From an uncultured Alphaproteobacteria bacterium (lineage in GTDB: Bacteria; Pseudomonadota; Alphaproteobacteria; Rhodobacterales; Rhodobacteraceae): 64,000 bases of DNA. A program made the position numbers and the translations under genes. The notes below the pieces were generated by a model, which was given only the letters and a program-made list of their open reading frames with translations, did no database searches and was not told the DNA's origin. This document shows, one piece after another, positions 38,488 to 47,649 of this stretch (position 1 is its first letter; each line of letters starts with the position of its first letter). The stretch covers positions 124,001 through 188,000 of the forward strand of contig CACGLH010000002.1 in NCBI GenBank assembly GCA_902573735.1. The letters are read 5' to 3'.

Positions 38488-39516
38488 CTATATATCTAAA
38501 AAATTTCCTTTTGCCCAAACCACATCACTAGCTCTTATAATGCCAGTTTTCTTTTCGGACCAATTATAGATAGGTGTATTCAAATAATTGAGAAAATCTT
38601 GATCATCTTTTTTAAAATAACCAATCCTTATTAATAAAGTAGTTATTAGACATTCTGCTGCTCTTTTTGAACCATCACAAATCTTCAAAGCCATTCCTAA
38701 ACCTTTATCTAGTAACATAGCTGTGTAAACACCTTCAGCCCCTACCTTTACAATTAAACGACCATTAGATTTTTTCATTATTTTTGTACATAACCTATCA
38801 GATCCTGCAATAAGTTCTGGATGGCTTAGTACTGCATTTCTAAGTTTTGCAATACTCATTATTCTGTTTTTTTGTAAATTTTCTGGATTTGCGAAAACAG
38901 CCATAGCCTTTGCCAATGATTTTATTGAGCATGCAAAATTTGGAGCACTACAACCATCTAAAGCGTAATCAGGATTTAGAAAACCAGTTATATCCTCAAA
39001 AGTTTTTTTTACAATTTTCTGCACAGTATGATCGACATCAATATAATCTTTTTTGGAATCACTCTTTTTGGAAATCGCTTTAGCAATAGTTAAAAAACCT
39101 AAATGCTTACCAGAGCAGTTATTATGGAGTTGAGAAGGTTTTTCATTATTAATTTTTAGTTTTTTTAATTCAATTTTGTCATAGGGAAAATGGGGTCCAC
39201 ACAATAAGTCTTTTTCATCAAGTTTTGTTTTTTGAAGCCAATCTTTAGCAACATTCAGATGAATTTCACCTCCACTATGTGAAGAACAGGCCAAAGCTAG
39301 ATGTTTTTCAGTCAGAGAAAAATCATTTTCTAAACCCATTTCTACTAATGGTAACGCTTGAATAATTTTACATGAAGATCTAGGATATATTAATGTTTCT
39401 GGGTTTCCCCAACATTTTAAAACTTTACCTTTATTATTTGAAATAACAACATGACCAAAGTGAATAGATTCTACTAAATCACCTCTGTAAACTTCGACTA
39501 ACCGCTCTGGCACCAA
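38488..39516 (-). CDS. Asparaginase II-like protein (COG4448)
   Basis: A 342-residue protein resembling the bacterial asparaginase-II family (also called AnsA-type in Rhizobium, DUF/COG4448), structurally unlike classical E. coli L-asparaginase. Conserved segments include YPRSSCKIIQALPL (about 44-57), CSSHSGGEIH (about 73-82) and SGKHLGFL (about 136-143), with a cysteine/serine-rich active region in DGCSAPNFA (about 187-195). It hydrolyses L-asparagine to aspartate and ammonia, by homology. It faces the IalB gene divergently (105-base gap). Function is by family only. Confidence 0.8.
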   Translation of the reverse strand: MVPERLVEVYRGDLVESIHFGHVVISNNKGKVLKCWGNPETLIYPRSSCKIIQALPLVEMGLENDFSLTEKHLALACSSHSGGEIHLNVAKDWLQKTKLDEKDLLCGPHFPYDKIELKKLKINNEKPSQLHNNCSGKHLGFLTIAKAISKKSDSKKDYIDVDHTVQKIVKKTFEDITGFLNPDYALDGCSAPNFACSIKSLAKAMAVFANPENLQKNRIMSIAKLRNAVLSHPELIAGSDRLCTKIMKKSNGRLIVKVGAEGVYTAMLLDKGLGMALKICDGSKRAAECLITTLLIRIGYFKKDDQDFLNYLNTPIYNWSEKKTGIIRASDVVWAKGNFLDI

Positions 39517-39621
39517 TTAAAAATTCCTAATTAAAATAAATGTATATCATTTTCTTACTATTATTTTTTTTTATTTCAACTATATTCTCCTTGAGCAGAT
39601 ATATTAAATAATTGGTATTTT

Positions 39622-40173
39622 ATGAGAAGACTTTTTTTCCAAAATATATTAATACTAATTTCTTTTCTAATTCTTATTGATTTAGTGAATTCTGAAGAAT
39701 TTCGTATGTCTTCAAGCGAAAAATCATGGAGTTTTTTTAACCCAAATGATAACCAAAAATGCTTTATAGTTTCTCAATCCATAAAAGACGAAGCTTTTAG
39801 AAACGGTGAAAAACTTTCTAGTGTCAATCGAGACAGAGGTAAGTTATATATACAAAAAGACTCATCAAGCCCATCTGGATTTGTTGCTTCATTTAGTGCG
39901 GGATATCCCTTGAAAATTGGGGGTAAATTTATCCTTAAAATTGATAATAAAAATAAGATTGTTTTCTTAGCGTCTCCTAAGCCCCAAAACTCAGAAGAAA
40001 AAGGTTGGGCTTGGACACAAGTTCATGATGATAAAAATCTTATTGAATTTTTAAAAGTTGGAAATAAAGCGGTTATGGAAGCCGTATCACATAGAGGAAC
40101 CATTACTAAAGATACTTTTGAATTGTCTGGATTTACTAAAGCAATTGAAAGACTTCAAACGATATGTAAGTAA
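39622..40173 (+). CDS. Invasion-associated locus B (IalB)-like exported protein
   Basis: A 183-residue protein with a signal peptide (hydrophobic about residues 5-22, cleavage near NSEE). The mature part has W-S-F-F near residue 37 and a CFIVSQ segment, then GYPLKIGGKFILKIDNK, matching the IalB beta-sandwich family, with a conserved cysteine pair (Cys49 and the penultimate Cys182). Many Alphaproteobacteria encode IalB-like proteins just upstream of rlmN, as here with a 22-base gap; the biochemical role outside Bartonella invasion is unknown. No host association should be inferred from it. Confidence 0.8.
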   Translation: MRRLFFQNILILISFLILIDLVNSEEFRMSSSEKSWSFFNPNDNQKCFIVSQSIKDEAFRNGEKLSSVNRDRGKLYIQKDSSSPSGFVASFSAGYPLKIGGKFILKIDNKNKIVFLASPKPQNSEEKGWAWTQVHDDKNLIEFLKVGNKAVMEAVSHRGTITKDTFELSGFTKAIERLQTICK

Positions 40174-40195
40174 CTCAAAAAACAATTATTTTATT

Positions 40196-41350
40196 ATGGA
40201 TAACAATTTTAATAGCTCAATCAAACTGGACTTACATTCTAAAATTAATCTTCTTGGATTATCAAAAAGTGACATTTCCAAACATCTTTATAATTTGGGA
40301 GTAGAAAAAAAAGAATTATCAATGAGGGTACAGCAAATATTTAGTTGGACACATTCCCATGGTAAAAAAAGCTTTGATTATATGACCAATCTTTCAAAAG
40401 ATTTTAGGGATTTACTTTCAAAAGAATTTACGATTTCTCGACCACAAATCGTTAATAAACAGAAAAGTATTGATGGAACTAGAAAATATTTATTCAAATC
40501 TGAAAATTATGGAGAATTTGAGACTGTTTTTATACCTGAAGATGAAAGGGGGACTATTTGCATATCTTCTCAAATAGGATGCACACTTAATTGTTCTTTT
40601 TGTTACACAGGAACCCAAAAATTAGTTAGAAACCTAGAACCACATGAGATTGTTGGACAAATATCAGCTGTAAAAGACGATCTTGCAGACTGGTGTGGGA
40701 AAAAAAACAGCGTTTTAAAAAGAGCTGTCTCCAACATTGTAGTTATGGGCATGGGTGAACCCTTATATAATTTTGAAAATATTAAGCAAGGTTTAAAAAT
40801 CATTATGGATAATGAGGGACTTTCTATTTCAAGAAAAAAAATTACACTTTCAACTTCTGGAGTGGTGCCTAACATTCATAAAGTTAGTTCAGAGATTGGT
40901 TGTCTTTTGGCAATTAGCCTTCATGGTACTACAGATGAAGTAAGAAATGAATTAGTACCCATAAACAAAAAATGGAATATTCAAGAATTAATTTCGACTT
41001 TAAAAAGCTATCCAAACTTAAGTAACACAGAGAGGATTACTTTTGAATATGTGATGCTTAAAAAAGTAAATGATTCACTTGATGATGCAAAAAGATTAGT
41101 AAAGTTAATAAAAAATATTCCCTCAAAAATTAATCTTATACCATTTAATCCATGGCCAGGTTCAAATTACAAAACATCTGATCCTGAAACGGTAAAAATA
41201 TTTGCAAACTATATTAAAAAAGCTGGTTACTCTTCACCCGTTAGAAAACCAAGAGGAGTTGATATAATGGCAGCATGTGGTCAATTAAAATCCTATTCTG
41301 TTAGAAGGAAGGTATTAAAAAAGTTTGATAATTTTAAAGGTTTGAAGTGA
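40196..41350 (+). CDS. rlmN: Dual-specificity rRNA/tRNA adenine-C2 methyltransferase
   Basis: A 384-residue radical-SAM enzyme from ATG 40196. The SAM cluster motif C-x3-C-x2-C is Cys129, 133 and 136 (GCTLNCSFC), and the resolving cysteine is in MAACGQL near the C-terminus. It methylates A2503 of 23S rRNA and A37 of some tRNAs. A longer reading frame overlaps IalB by 116 bases and adds no homologous sequence; the chosen ATG follows an A/T-rich leader. The L,D-transpeptidase gene overlaps its end by four bases. Confidence 0.95.
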   Translation: MDNNFNSSIKLDLHSKINLLGLSKSDISKHLYNLGVEKKELSMRVQQIFSWTHSHGKKSFDYMTNLSKDFRDLLSKEFTISRPQIVNKQKSIDGTRKYLFKSENYGEFETVFIPEDERGTICISSQIGCTLNCSFCYTGTQKLVRNLEPHEIVGQISAVKDDLADWCGKKNSVLKRAVSNIVVMGMGEPLYNFENIKQGLKIIMDNEGLSISRKKITLSTSGVVPNIHKVSSEIGCLLAISLHGTTDEVRNELVPINKKWNIQELISTLKSYPNLSNTERITFEYVMLKKVNDSLDDAKRLVKLIKNIPSKINLIPFNPWPGSNYKTSDPETVKIFANYIKKAGYSSPVRKPRGVDIMAACGQLKSYSVRRKVLKKFDNFKGLK

Positions 41351-41865
41351 AAAAAATAAACAAAAGAAAAGTTTTAAAAAAAATTATTGCAACATTATTA
41401 TTTATTCCAAGTTTAAGTTTATTGTCAAAACCTACAAAAGCTAAAACAAAAAATAAAGCTGACCTTATAGTAGTTTGGAAAACTCAAAGACGTATGACGC
41501 TTTTCCATAAAAAGAAACCTATAAAATCATATTTTATAAGACTAGGTTTTAATCCCAAAGGTCACAAAAGGAAAGAAGGGGACGGCAAAACACCAGAAGG
41601 TAGTTACTGGATAACCCATAAAAATCCTAATAGTGCTTTTCATAAAAGTTTAGGAATAAGCTATCCAAATAAACAAGACAAGATGTATGCTGAACAAAAT
41701 GGTTTTAGTCCCGGAAAAGATATTTTCATTCATGGTGGACCAAGAAACTTTCTTAAACATTTCTTTTTCGATTGGACTGAGGGCTGCATCGCTGTAACTG
41801 ATTCAGAAATTGAAGAAATTTATAATTTAGTAAATGAAAATACACCAATCTTCATAACAACTTAA
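41347..41865 (+). CDS. YkuD-family L,D-transpeptidase (YafK/DpaA-like)
   Basis: A 172-residue exported protein with a basic n-region and hydrophobic signal (about 10-27). The YkuD catalytic domain has GDGKTPEGSYWIT (about 78-90), His129 in FIHGGPRNF and nucleophile Cys147 in EGCIAV. It resembles the YafK/DpaA branch (COG3034), which in E. coli cuts lipoprotein-peptidoglycan links rather than making 3-3 crosslinks; which applies here is unknown. It begins with a GTG-like start coupled to rlmN (four-base overlap). A second, different YkuD protein lies 625 bases downstream. Confidence 0.88.
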   Translation: MKKINKRKVLKKIIATLLFIPSLSLLSKPTKAKTKNKADLIVVWKTQRRMTLFHKKKPIKSYFIRLGFNPKGHKRKEGDGKTPEGSYWITHKNPNSAFHKSLGISYPNKQDKMYAEQNGFSPGKDIFIHGGPRNFLKHFFFDWTEGCIAVTDSEIEEIYNLVNENTPIFITT

Positions 41866-41872
41866 CCAAGTG

Positions 41873-42397
41873 TTATTTTTGCAAACCCAAAACTTGTACC
41901 CACCAAATCTTACCATTTTCTTGTTGAAACCAACCTAAACCCAAATGAGTTGCTTCTTTGTTTAACAAAACACTCCTAGAAAGAGAGTTTTTAAGCCAAA
42001 CCTGTAAAACAAGAAACTCTCCCTCATAAGTCTCAGATACATTTTCACCAGTTATTACTCCCTTAAATCCTGATACCTCCGCTCTTTTCTGTGGTGAAGA
42101 ACCATCAGAACCAAAATTCCAAGCCCTTTGTTGTTTAAAGATATCTCTTGCATGAGTAGCTGCACTCGAATTTAGTGAATCTGAAATTTGTAGGTTTGTC
42201 AAACCTCTTTCTTGTCTTAGTGCATTTAGATAATCTAAATGTCTTTTTCTTATTTCTAAAGAGTCAAAATTATCAATTTTACCAGAATCTTTATTTCCTA
42301 AGTATATTTCATAGTTATTCGAAACACATCCTGTACTAAATAAAATAAGTGAAGTTATGAGTATATATCGCTGTGTTAATAGAAAAAAACTAAACAT
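41873..42397 (-). CDS. CAP/SCP-domain protein (probable lipoprotein)
   Basis: A 174-residue protein with an N-terminal hydrophobic segment ending SLILFSTGCVS, a lipobox-like site with Cys24. The mature part is a CAP (SCP/PR-1) domain: LDYLNALRQERGL (about 55-67), SAATHARDIF (about 82-91), SGFKGVITGEN (about 113-123) and THLGLGWFQQ (about 149-158). Bacterial CAP proteins are mostly uncharacterised; some are peptidases or lipid-binding. It lies between two L,D-transpeptidase genes on the opposite strand, which hints at a cell-wall setting. Confidence 0.82.
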   Translation of the reverse strand: MFSFFLLTQRYILITSLILFSTGCVSNNYEIYLGNKDSGKIDNFDSLEIRKRHLDYLNALRQERGLTNLQISDSLNSSAATHARDIFKQQRAWNFGSDGSSPQKRAEVSGFKGVITGENVSETYEGEFLVLQVWLKNSLSRSVLLNKEATHLGLGWFQQENGKIWWVQVLGLQK

Positions 42398-42490
42398 AAT
42401 ACTTGATATATGCCAAAGTTATTGTAAATTCAAAAATTAATTTATGAATAAAAGTATTGAAATATTATAGACCTAATTTCATCAAAAAAT

Positions 42491-43066
42491 ATGATTGACA
42501 GAAGAAAATTTATTTCATCAACTTTTTGTGTAGGATTTAGTATATTTTCTTTTGATAAAATAATAGCTCAAGAAGCGGTAAAAAAAACTAGTAGTGGTGA
42601 AACATTACATAATATTTCCAGTTATCGTTATCAGAAGTGGGAAAATCACTTTAAATCTATTACTGATGGAGCAATCTTATCGGATACAAAATCCAAGTGC
42701 TTACATTTTTGGATAGGAAAAAATAATTTTTATAAAATTTTTCCCACATCAGTACCATTAACTCCTGAATTAACTCGTACTGGATATACGAAAGTCATTA
42801 AAAAAGTAGTTGGACCAGACTGGAGACCTACTATTTCTATGAGAAAAAGAGACCCTCAATTACCCGAATACATGCCATCTGGACCGGATAATCCTCTAGG
42901 AACACATGCATTATATTTAAGTTGGCCAAACTACAGAATACATGGTACCTCAGATACAAGAAAAATTGGTAGACAAAGCTCTTCAGGGTGTATTGGCCTT
43001 TATAATGAACATATAGAGGAGATTTTTAATTTGGTGAAAATAGGAACCCCTGTTCGTCTTATTTAA
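42491..43066 (+). CDS. YkuD-family L,D-transpeptidase (ErfK/YbiS-like)
   Basis: A 191-residue exported protein starting MIDRRKFISSTF, a twin-arginine motif, with a hydrophobic segment to about residue 25. The YkuD domain has His151 in IHGT and nucleophile Cys167 in SSGCIGL; the spacing H-x15-C and the GTHALYLSW segment (about 137-145) are of the ErfK/YbiS/YnhG type that attaches lipoprotein or forms 3-3 crosslinks. It is divergent from the CAP gene, and its stop shares four bases with the convergent SDR gene. If Tat-exported, it would fold in the cytoplasm first. Confidence 0.88.
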   Translation: MIDRRKFISSTFCVGFSIFSFDKIIAQEAVKKTSSGETLHNISSYRYQKWENHFKSITDGAILSDTKSKCLHFWIGKNNFYKIFPTSVPLTPELTRTGYTKVIKKVVGPDWRPTISMRKRDPQLPEYMPSGPDNPLGTHALYLSWPNYRIHGTSDTRKIGRQSSSGCIGLYNEHIEEIFNLVKIGTPVRLI

Positions 43067-43953
43067 ATTTTTAATTTTAATTTTTTATAAATATCTTCCA
43101 TTCCTGAGAAATAATCTGGATGTATTAATTTATAATTCAAATTATTTAAAAGTTTTTTATTACTTACTTTTTTTGATTCAGAAAAAAAGCCCATAGCTGT
43201 TTTAGATAAATTTAATTCATCAAGATTTTTTGAAGTTGGAGGTTTTAATTTTAAAAGCCTAAAGGCTTCAAGATAAATTGCTTCTGATGTTGCAGGCATA
43301 TTATCAGATAAATTATAAACTCCTTTCAGGTTCTCATTGTCTATAAATTTTTGAACAATATTAGTTATATCGTCTATATGAATTCTTGAAAAGAAAATAT
43401 TTGGACTTTTTACAATTTTAAAAGATTTATTATATATTCTATCGAAGGCGCTCCTGCCTGGACCATATATTCCTGAAAGTCTTAAAACTAATATAGAAAG
43501 ATGGTTTAGTTTTGCGTAAGATATCCACTTCGTTTCTGCCTTTAAACGCCATTTTCCTAATTCTGATTTTGCTTGGAGTTTTGAGTTTTCATTTACCCAT
43601 TCACCTTTATGATCACCATACACACTTGTAGAAGACAGATAAATTAGTCTTATTTTTTTTCCAGTATGAGAAAGATACTTAGAATATTTAATTGCAACTG
43701 GATCCAAAAAATTATTAGGAGGTGCTGTGATTAAAATGGTATTTGATTTATTAATAAAATCTATTACACCTTCTTCTTTCGACCAATCACATGACCTTAT
43801 ACCTTGTCTATTAAGTTTATCAATATTTTGTAAGTTTCTTGATACCACTAAAATTTTGCTTTTTTTATTTTCAAATTTTTTAATTAATGCTTTTGCACAA
43901 TAACCATAACCAAAAATCAAAATTTTATTTTTTTCCATTTTTTTTAATTTCAC
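43063..43953 (-). CDS. SDR-family NAD(P)-dependent epimerase/dehydratase-like protein
   Basis: A 296-residue extended SDR-type protein (YeeZ-like). The nucleotide site is ILIFGYGYCAKAL (about 9-21), with a degenerate G-x-G-x-x-A. The catalytic Y-x-x-x-K motif is weak, with SSTSVYGDHKG (about 102-112) holding the Ser and Tyr region. YeeZ-like proteins have no agreed substrate. An internal ATG gives a start at 43938, which seems likelier because the longer form overlaps queG by 29 bases. It follows queG on the same strand, a common alphaproteobacterial pairing. Confidence 0.78.
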   Translation of the reverse strand: MKLKKMEKNKILIFGYGYCAKALIKKFENKKSKILVVSRNLQNIDKLNRQGIRSCDWSKEEGVIDFINKSNTILITAPPNNFLDPVAIKYSKYLSHTGKKIRLIYLSSTSVYGDHKGEWVNENSKLQAKSELGKWRLKAETKWISYAKLNHLSILVLRLSGIYGPGRSAFDRIYNKSFKIVKSPNIFFSRIHIDDITNIVQKFIDNENLKGVYNLSDNMPATSEAIYLEAFRLLKLKPPTSKNLDELNLSKTAMGFFSESKKVSNKKLLNNLNYKLIHPDYFSGMEDIYKKLKLKI

Positions 43954-44983
43954 TAATTGCCCAATAAGCTGCGTCTACTACTGTTGGATCACTATCTCTA
44001 GTTAACTTAATTAAAGTATTCTTAAATTTTAAATCACCAGAATTACCAATAGCATAAAGCACATTTCTGACAAATCTATTTCTACCTATGCGTTTTATCG
44101 GAGACTTTCTAAAAAACTTTCTAAATTGAAAATCGTCTAAGTTTGCTAATTCATTTAAATCCAATTTATCAATTAAGTTATTAGAGTATTTTAATTCATT
44201 AGATTTCTTTGAAAACTTGTTCCAAGGACAAACAGCTAAACAATCATCACATCCAAAAATCCTATTCCCAAGGTGAGGTCTAAATTCTATATCTACAGGC
44301 CCCTTATGTTCAATAGTCAAATATGAAATACATTTTTTTGCATTTAGTTTATAAGGAGCGATGAAAGCATTTGTTGGACAAACTTCCAGACATCTACTAC
44401 AATTTCCACAATGATTTGTTTCAGGATTATCAGTTTCAATTTTAATGTTAGTAAATATTAAGCCTAAAAATATCCAATTTCCCAATTTTTTTGATAAAAC
44501 ATTTGTATGTTTACCTTGCCAACCTATTCCTGCTTTTTGAGCAAAATTTTTCTCCATAATAGGTGCCGTATCAACAAAAACCTTAACCTCACTTTTATCA
44601 ACTAATTTAATAATTTGTGTGGCAACTGCTTTTAATTTTTTTTTTAAAACATCATGATAATCATCTCCCCTTGCGTAGATAGAGATGTTTGCTTTGTTTT
44701 TTATCTTTATATCGTCTAGAGGGTTTCCACCTAGATAATAATTTTCGGCAAAAACTATAATAGTTTCTACATCTTGCCACATTAACTTTGGGTTTTCTCT
44801 CCAATTAATATTGTTATTTAACCAGTGCATTTGGCCATGATAACCCTTGTGAATAAATTCTTTAAAATTTTTAAATTCTTCAGTATCTAACTTTGGATTT
44901 GTAAATCCAATATCTGATAAACCTTCTTTGTGAGCTATATCAAAAATCTTTTGTTTAAGAGATTTATGTGGCTTATTAACCAT
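43925..44983 (-). CDS. queG: Epoxyqueuosine reductase
   Basis: A 352-residue QueG, the cobalamin- and iron-sulfur-dependent enzyme for the last step of queuosine synthesis in tRNA wobble position 34. Two [4Fe-4S] ferredoxin-like motifs, CGNCSRCLEVCP (about 191-202) and CDDCLAVCPWNK (about 247-258), are present, and the HEAT-like C-terminal repeat (LIKLTRDSDPTVVDAAYWAI) matches the family. It follows the GST gene by three bases and precedes the SDR gene. Cobalamin dependence implies B12 uptake or synthesis elsewhere in the genome. Confidence 0.95.
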   Translation of the reverse strand: MVNKPHKSLKQKIFDIAHKEGLSDIGFTNPKLDTEEFKNFKEFIHKGYHGQMHWLNNNINWRENPKLMWQDVETIIVFAENYYLGGNPLDDIKIKNKANISIYARGDDYHDVLKKKLKAVATQIIKLVDKSEVKVFVDTAPIMEKNFAQKAGIGWQGKHTNVLSKKLGNWIFLGLIFTNIKIETDNPETNHCGNCSRCLEVCPTNAFIAPYKLNAKKCISYLTIEHKGPVDIEFRPHLGNRIFGCDDCLAVCPWNKFSKKSNELKYSNNLIDKLDLNELANLDDFQFRKFFRKSPIKRIGRNRFVRNVLYAIGNSGDLKFKNTLIKLTRDSDPTVVDAAYWAISEIKKNGKK

Positions 44984-44986
44984 TAA

Positions 44987-45658
44987 TCAAAAATCTAAAT
45001 CATTATAATGTTCAGGAGGATTAAAACCTGCTAACAAATCTGACAAAATAGGTCTAAAAGCAGGTCTAGACTTAATCTTAGAATACCACTCTTTCAGATA
45101 TGGAAATTCTTGCCAATTAATGTCATTTATATAATCCAAAGATGACAAATGAGAAGCAACTGTAAAATCAGAAATTGTGAGAAAGTCACAGGCAATCCAT
45201 TTCCTTTTTTCAAGTAACCAATTCAAATAATTTAAATGAAATTTAAGATTCTTCAGCCCTGATTTTATCATTTCACTGCTAGGATATCCCCTTTTCATAA
45301 TCTTTTTATAAACTCTTTCGTACAAGACCTTTTCTGTGACTTCTTTGTGAAATTTAAAATCAAACCAATTAGAAAGTCTTCTACATTCCGCTCTCAATTC
45401 TAAATTATCAGGTAGTAAGGGGGGATCACTATATTTTTCTTCTAAATATTCAAAAATAGCGTTACTATCAGATAATATTAAATGGTTTTCTAAATAGACA
45501 GGTACCTCTCCTGCATGATTTATTTTGATAAACTGAAATCTTTTTTCCCAAAACTTTTCTTCAATTAGCTCTACATTTATTTTTTTTTCACCAATTATTA
45601 ATCTAATCTTTCTACAAAAAGGAGATAAAGAAAAGTGATATAATTTTTTCATTTGCAT
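44987..45658 (-). CDS. Glutathione S-transferase-family protein
   Basis: A 223-residue GST-fold protein. The N-terminal thioredoxin-like domain has LYHFSLSPFCRKIRL with a possible catalytic Ser/Cys, and GEVPVYLENHLILSDSNAIFEYLE (about 51-75) includes the cis-proline and the E-S/D-N glutathione contact. The C-terminal helical domain ends EFPYLKEWYSKIKSRPAF. The substrate is unknown. A start at the third residue (MKKLYHF) is likelier than MQMKKL. It sits in the uppP/NDUFA9/GST/queG cluster seen in many Alphaproteobacteria. Confidence 0.85.
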   Translation of the reverse strand: MQMKKLYHFSLSPFCRKIRLIIGEKKINVELIEEKFWEKRFQFIKINHAGEVPVYLENHLILSDSNAIFEYLEEKYSDPPLLPDNLELRAECRRLSNWFDFKFHKEVTEKVLYERVYKKIMKRGYPSSEMIKSGLKNLKFHLNYLNWLLEKRKWIACDFLTISDFTVASHLSSLDYINDINWQEFPYLKEWYSKIKSRPAFRPILSDLLAGFNPPEHYNDLDF

Positions 45659-45719
45659 CTCTTAGAAAATGTTTCTAATTTTAGAGTTTAGCTTCATAGC
45701 TAGGATTGTAACGTAAATT

Positions 45720-46520
45720 ATGTTTTCCTTTCATATTTTTTTTATAGCCATAGTTCAAGGAATTACAGAATTTTTACCTATTTCTTCTTCTGCTCACTTA
45801 ATTATGATTCCGTATATAATGAAAGTTTCAGACCAAGGTGTATTAATAGACATATCTGTTCATCTTGGAAGTCTTTTAGCATTGATAATTTTTTTTAAAA
45901 AAGAATCTGTTATTTTATTTAAAGGATTAATTCAATTTTTCAGTTTGAAATGGCAAAAAGAAGAGTTTTTTCTTTTATTAAAAATTATTATTGCAACTAT
46001 ACCCATTTGTCTTTTTGGACTTATTTTCAAAATTTACCGTTTAGATATTATTGTTCGATCAATTGAACTAATAGGTTGGACGATGATAATTTTTGGTATC
46101 ACACTATTTTACGCTGATAAACTTGGAAAGGAAAAAAAGTCACTAAAAAATTTAAGTTTTAGAGAATCGCTCTTTATAGGTTTTTTTCAAGCTTTTGCTT
46201 TAATTCCAGGCGTCTCTAGGTCAGGAATATCTATTACGGGTTTCAGAATTTTTGGGTATAATAAATATGATGCAATCAAAATATCTTTAATGATGTCAAT
46301 ACCTACAATACTATTATCAGCATTTTTCATCTCACCTGAAATTCTAGAAGAAAAAAATATAAGTATTATAGAAATATTAATACCTTTTATTTTGTCTTTT
46401 ATAACAGCTTTTGTGACTTTAAAAGTAATGGTAAGATATGTCTATGTTTTTGGATTTAGTCCATATGTGATTTATAGAATTTTTTTGGGTATTATATTAC
46501 TTTCCATGGCTTATTCTTAA
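45720..46520 (+). CDS. uppP: Undecaprenyl-diphosphatase
   Basis: A 266-residue integral membrane phosphatase with about eight helices. The first motif is QGITEFLPISSSAHL (about 13-27) and the second PGVSRSGISITGFRIFG (about 159-175), containing the catalytic Arg and Glu/His set of the BacA/UppP family. It dephosphorylates the lipid carrier for reuse in peptidoglycan and LPS synthesis. It stands alone on the plus strand with minus-strand genes on both sides; its stop is three bases from the convergent NDUFA9-like gene. Confidence 0.95.
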   Translation: MFSFHIFFIAIVQGITEFLPISSSAHLIMIPYIMKVSDQGVLIDISVHLGSLLALIIFFKKESVILFKGLIQFFSLKWQKEEFFLLLKIIIATIPICLFGLIFKIYRLDIIVRSIELIGWTMIIFGITLFYADKLGKEKKSLKNLSFRESLFIGFFQAFALIPGVSRSGISITGFRIFGYNKYDAIKISLMMSIPTILLSAFFISPEILEEKNISIIEILIPFILSFITAFVTLKVMVRYVYVFGFSPYVIYRIFLGIILLSMAYS

Positions 46521-46523
46521 TAA

Positions 46524-47510
46524 TCATAAATCTGAAAAATTACCCCTTGGTCTGTAACGTTTTAAATAAGATGGTAATATTAGATCTAAAGATTTAGGTT
46601 TAATATCTAAGTCTTCAAAACTCATGTATTCTTCTGAAACTATGTTATCATATTTCAATTGTTTAACCGAATCTTCCGTAATTAAAAGTGGTATTTTTTT
46701 GAAGGTTAATTTATTTAATATTAGAATTAAAGGACACATAGCTTTTGCAAGCCAAAATGGTAGATTAATAATAAGCTTTTTTCTATAAATAACCGATAAC
46801 ATTTTAACCATTAAAGAACGAAAACTTATTATTTCAGGACCACCTAATTCATATATCCTATTATTTTTTTTTGTATTTGGTGCTTCAATCTGTAAAACAC
46901 CCACTACCATTTTGGCAATATCATCAACATAAACAGGTTGAAATTTTGTTTTACCTCCAACTATTGGTAGTATGGGACTTATGCAAGATATTTGAGAAAA
47001 TAAATTAAAAAATTGGTCTTCTGACCCAAAAACAATTGAGGGTCTAAAGATAATTGCTTCTGGAAATGCTTTGAGAATTTTTACCTCCGCAATACCTTTA
47101 GATTTTGAATATTTGCTATCTGAGTTGGGATTAGCTCCAATTGAAGAAATATGGATAAATTTTTTTACACCACTTTTTTTTGCCAAAATGGCTAATTTTT
47201 CAGGAATATCACTATGCAGTTTCTTAAATGTTTGATCCCCCTCTTCATTCAAAATTCCAACACAATTAATAATAATATCTGAAGTTTTAAATAAAGATGT
47301 AAAATTATTTAAATTGCTAAAGGAGCCTTCTGTAAGTTTTACTTGACCTACATTGCCTGAGGTTTTTAAGTAGATAGCTTCATTTGGAGTTCTTGTTACT
47401 ATATTTATTATGTATCCGAGCTTTGAAAGACGATTTACAATATATCTTCCTAAAAAACCTGTTCCACCAAAAATAGTAACATTTGGTGATTTGAAAGAAA
47501 AGTTTGTCAT
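46524..47510 (-). CDS. NDUFA9-like SDR-family protein
   Basis: A 328-residue atypical SDR with VTIFGGTGFLGRYIVNRL at the N-terminus (about 10-27), a complete glycine-rich nucleotide-binding motif. It matches the 'complex I NDUFA9 subunit family' found in most Alphaproteobacteria; the eukaryotic relative is an accessory subunit of NADH dehydrogenase that binds NADPH. The catalytic Tyr-x-x-x-Lys (SKYSKSKGI, about 132-140) is recognisable. Whether this bacterial member associates with complex I is not shown. It is convergent with uppP and divergent from an RNase D-like gene. Confidence 0.82.
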   Translation of the reverse strand: MTNFSFKSPNVTIFGGTGFLGRYIVNRLSKLGYIINIVTRTPNEAIYLKTSGNVGQVKLTEGSFSNLNNFTSLFKTSDIIINCVGILNEEGDQTFKKLHSDIPEKLAILAKKSGVKKFIHISSIGANPNSDSKYSKSKGIAEVKILKAFPEAIIFRPSIVFGSEDQFFNLFSQISCISPILPIVGGKTKFQPVYVDDIAKMVVGVLQIEAPNTKKNNRIYELGGPEIISFRSLMVKMLSVIYRKKLIINLPFWLAKAMCPLILILNKLTFKKIPLLITEDSVKQLKYDNIVSEEYMSFEDLDIKPKSLDLILPSYLKRYRPRGNFSDL

Positions 47511-47649
47511 CTTTTAATTTCTAATCCATTAATTAAGTTTATATTACCATAATTAATATCTATTAATTTATCGTTTAAAGTTTTATAGTCATATAGATGT
47601 AGACTTAAAAAAATGCAAATCACAAAATCTTTGCTACGGGAAATTGTAA

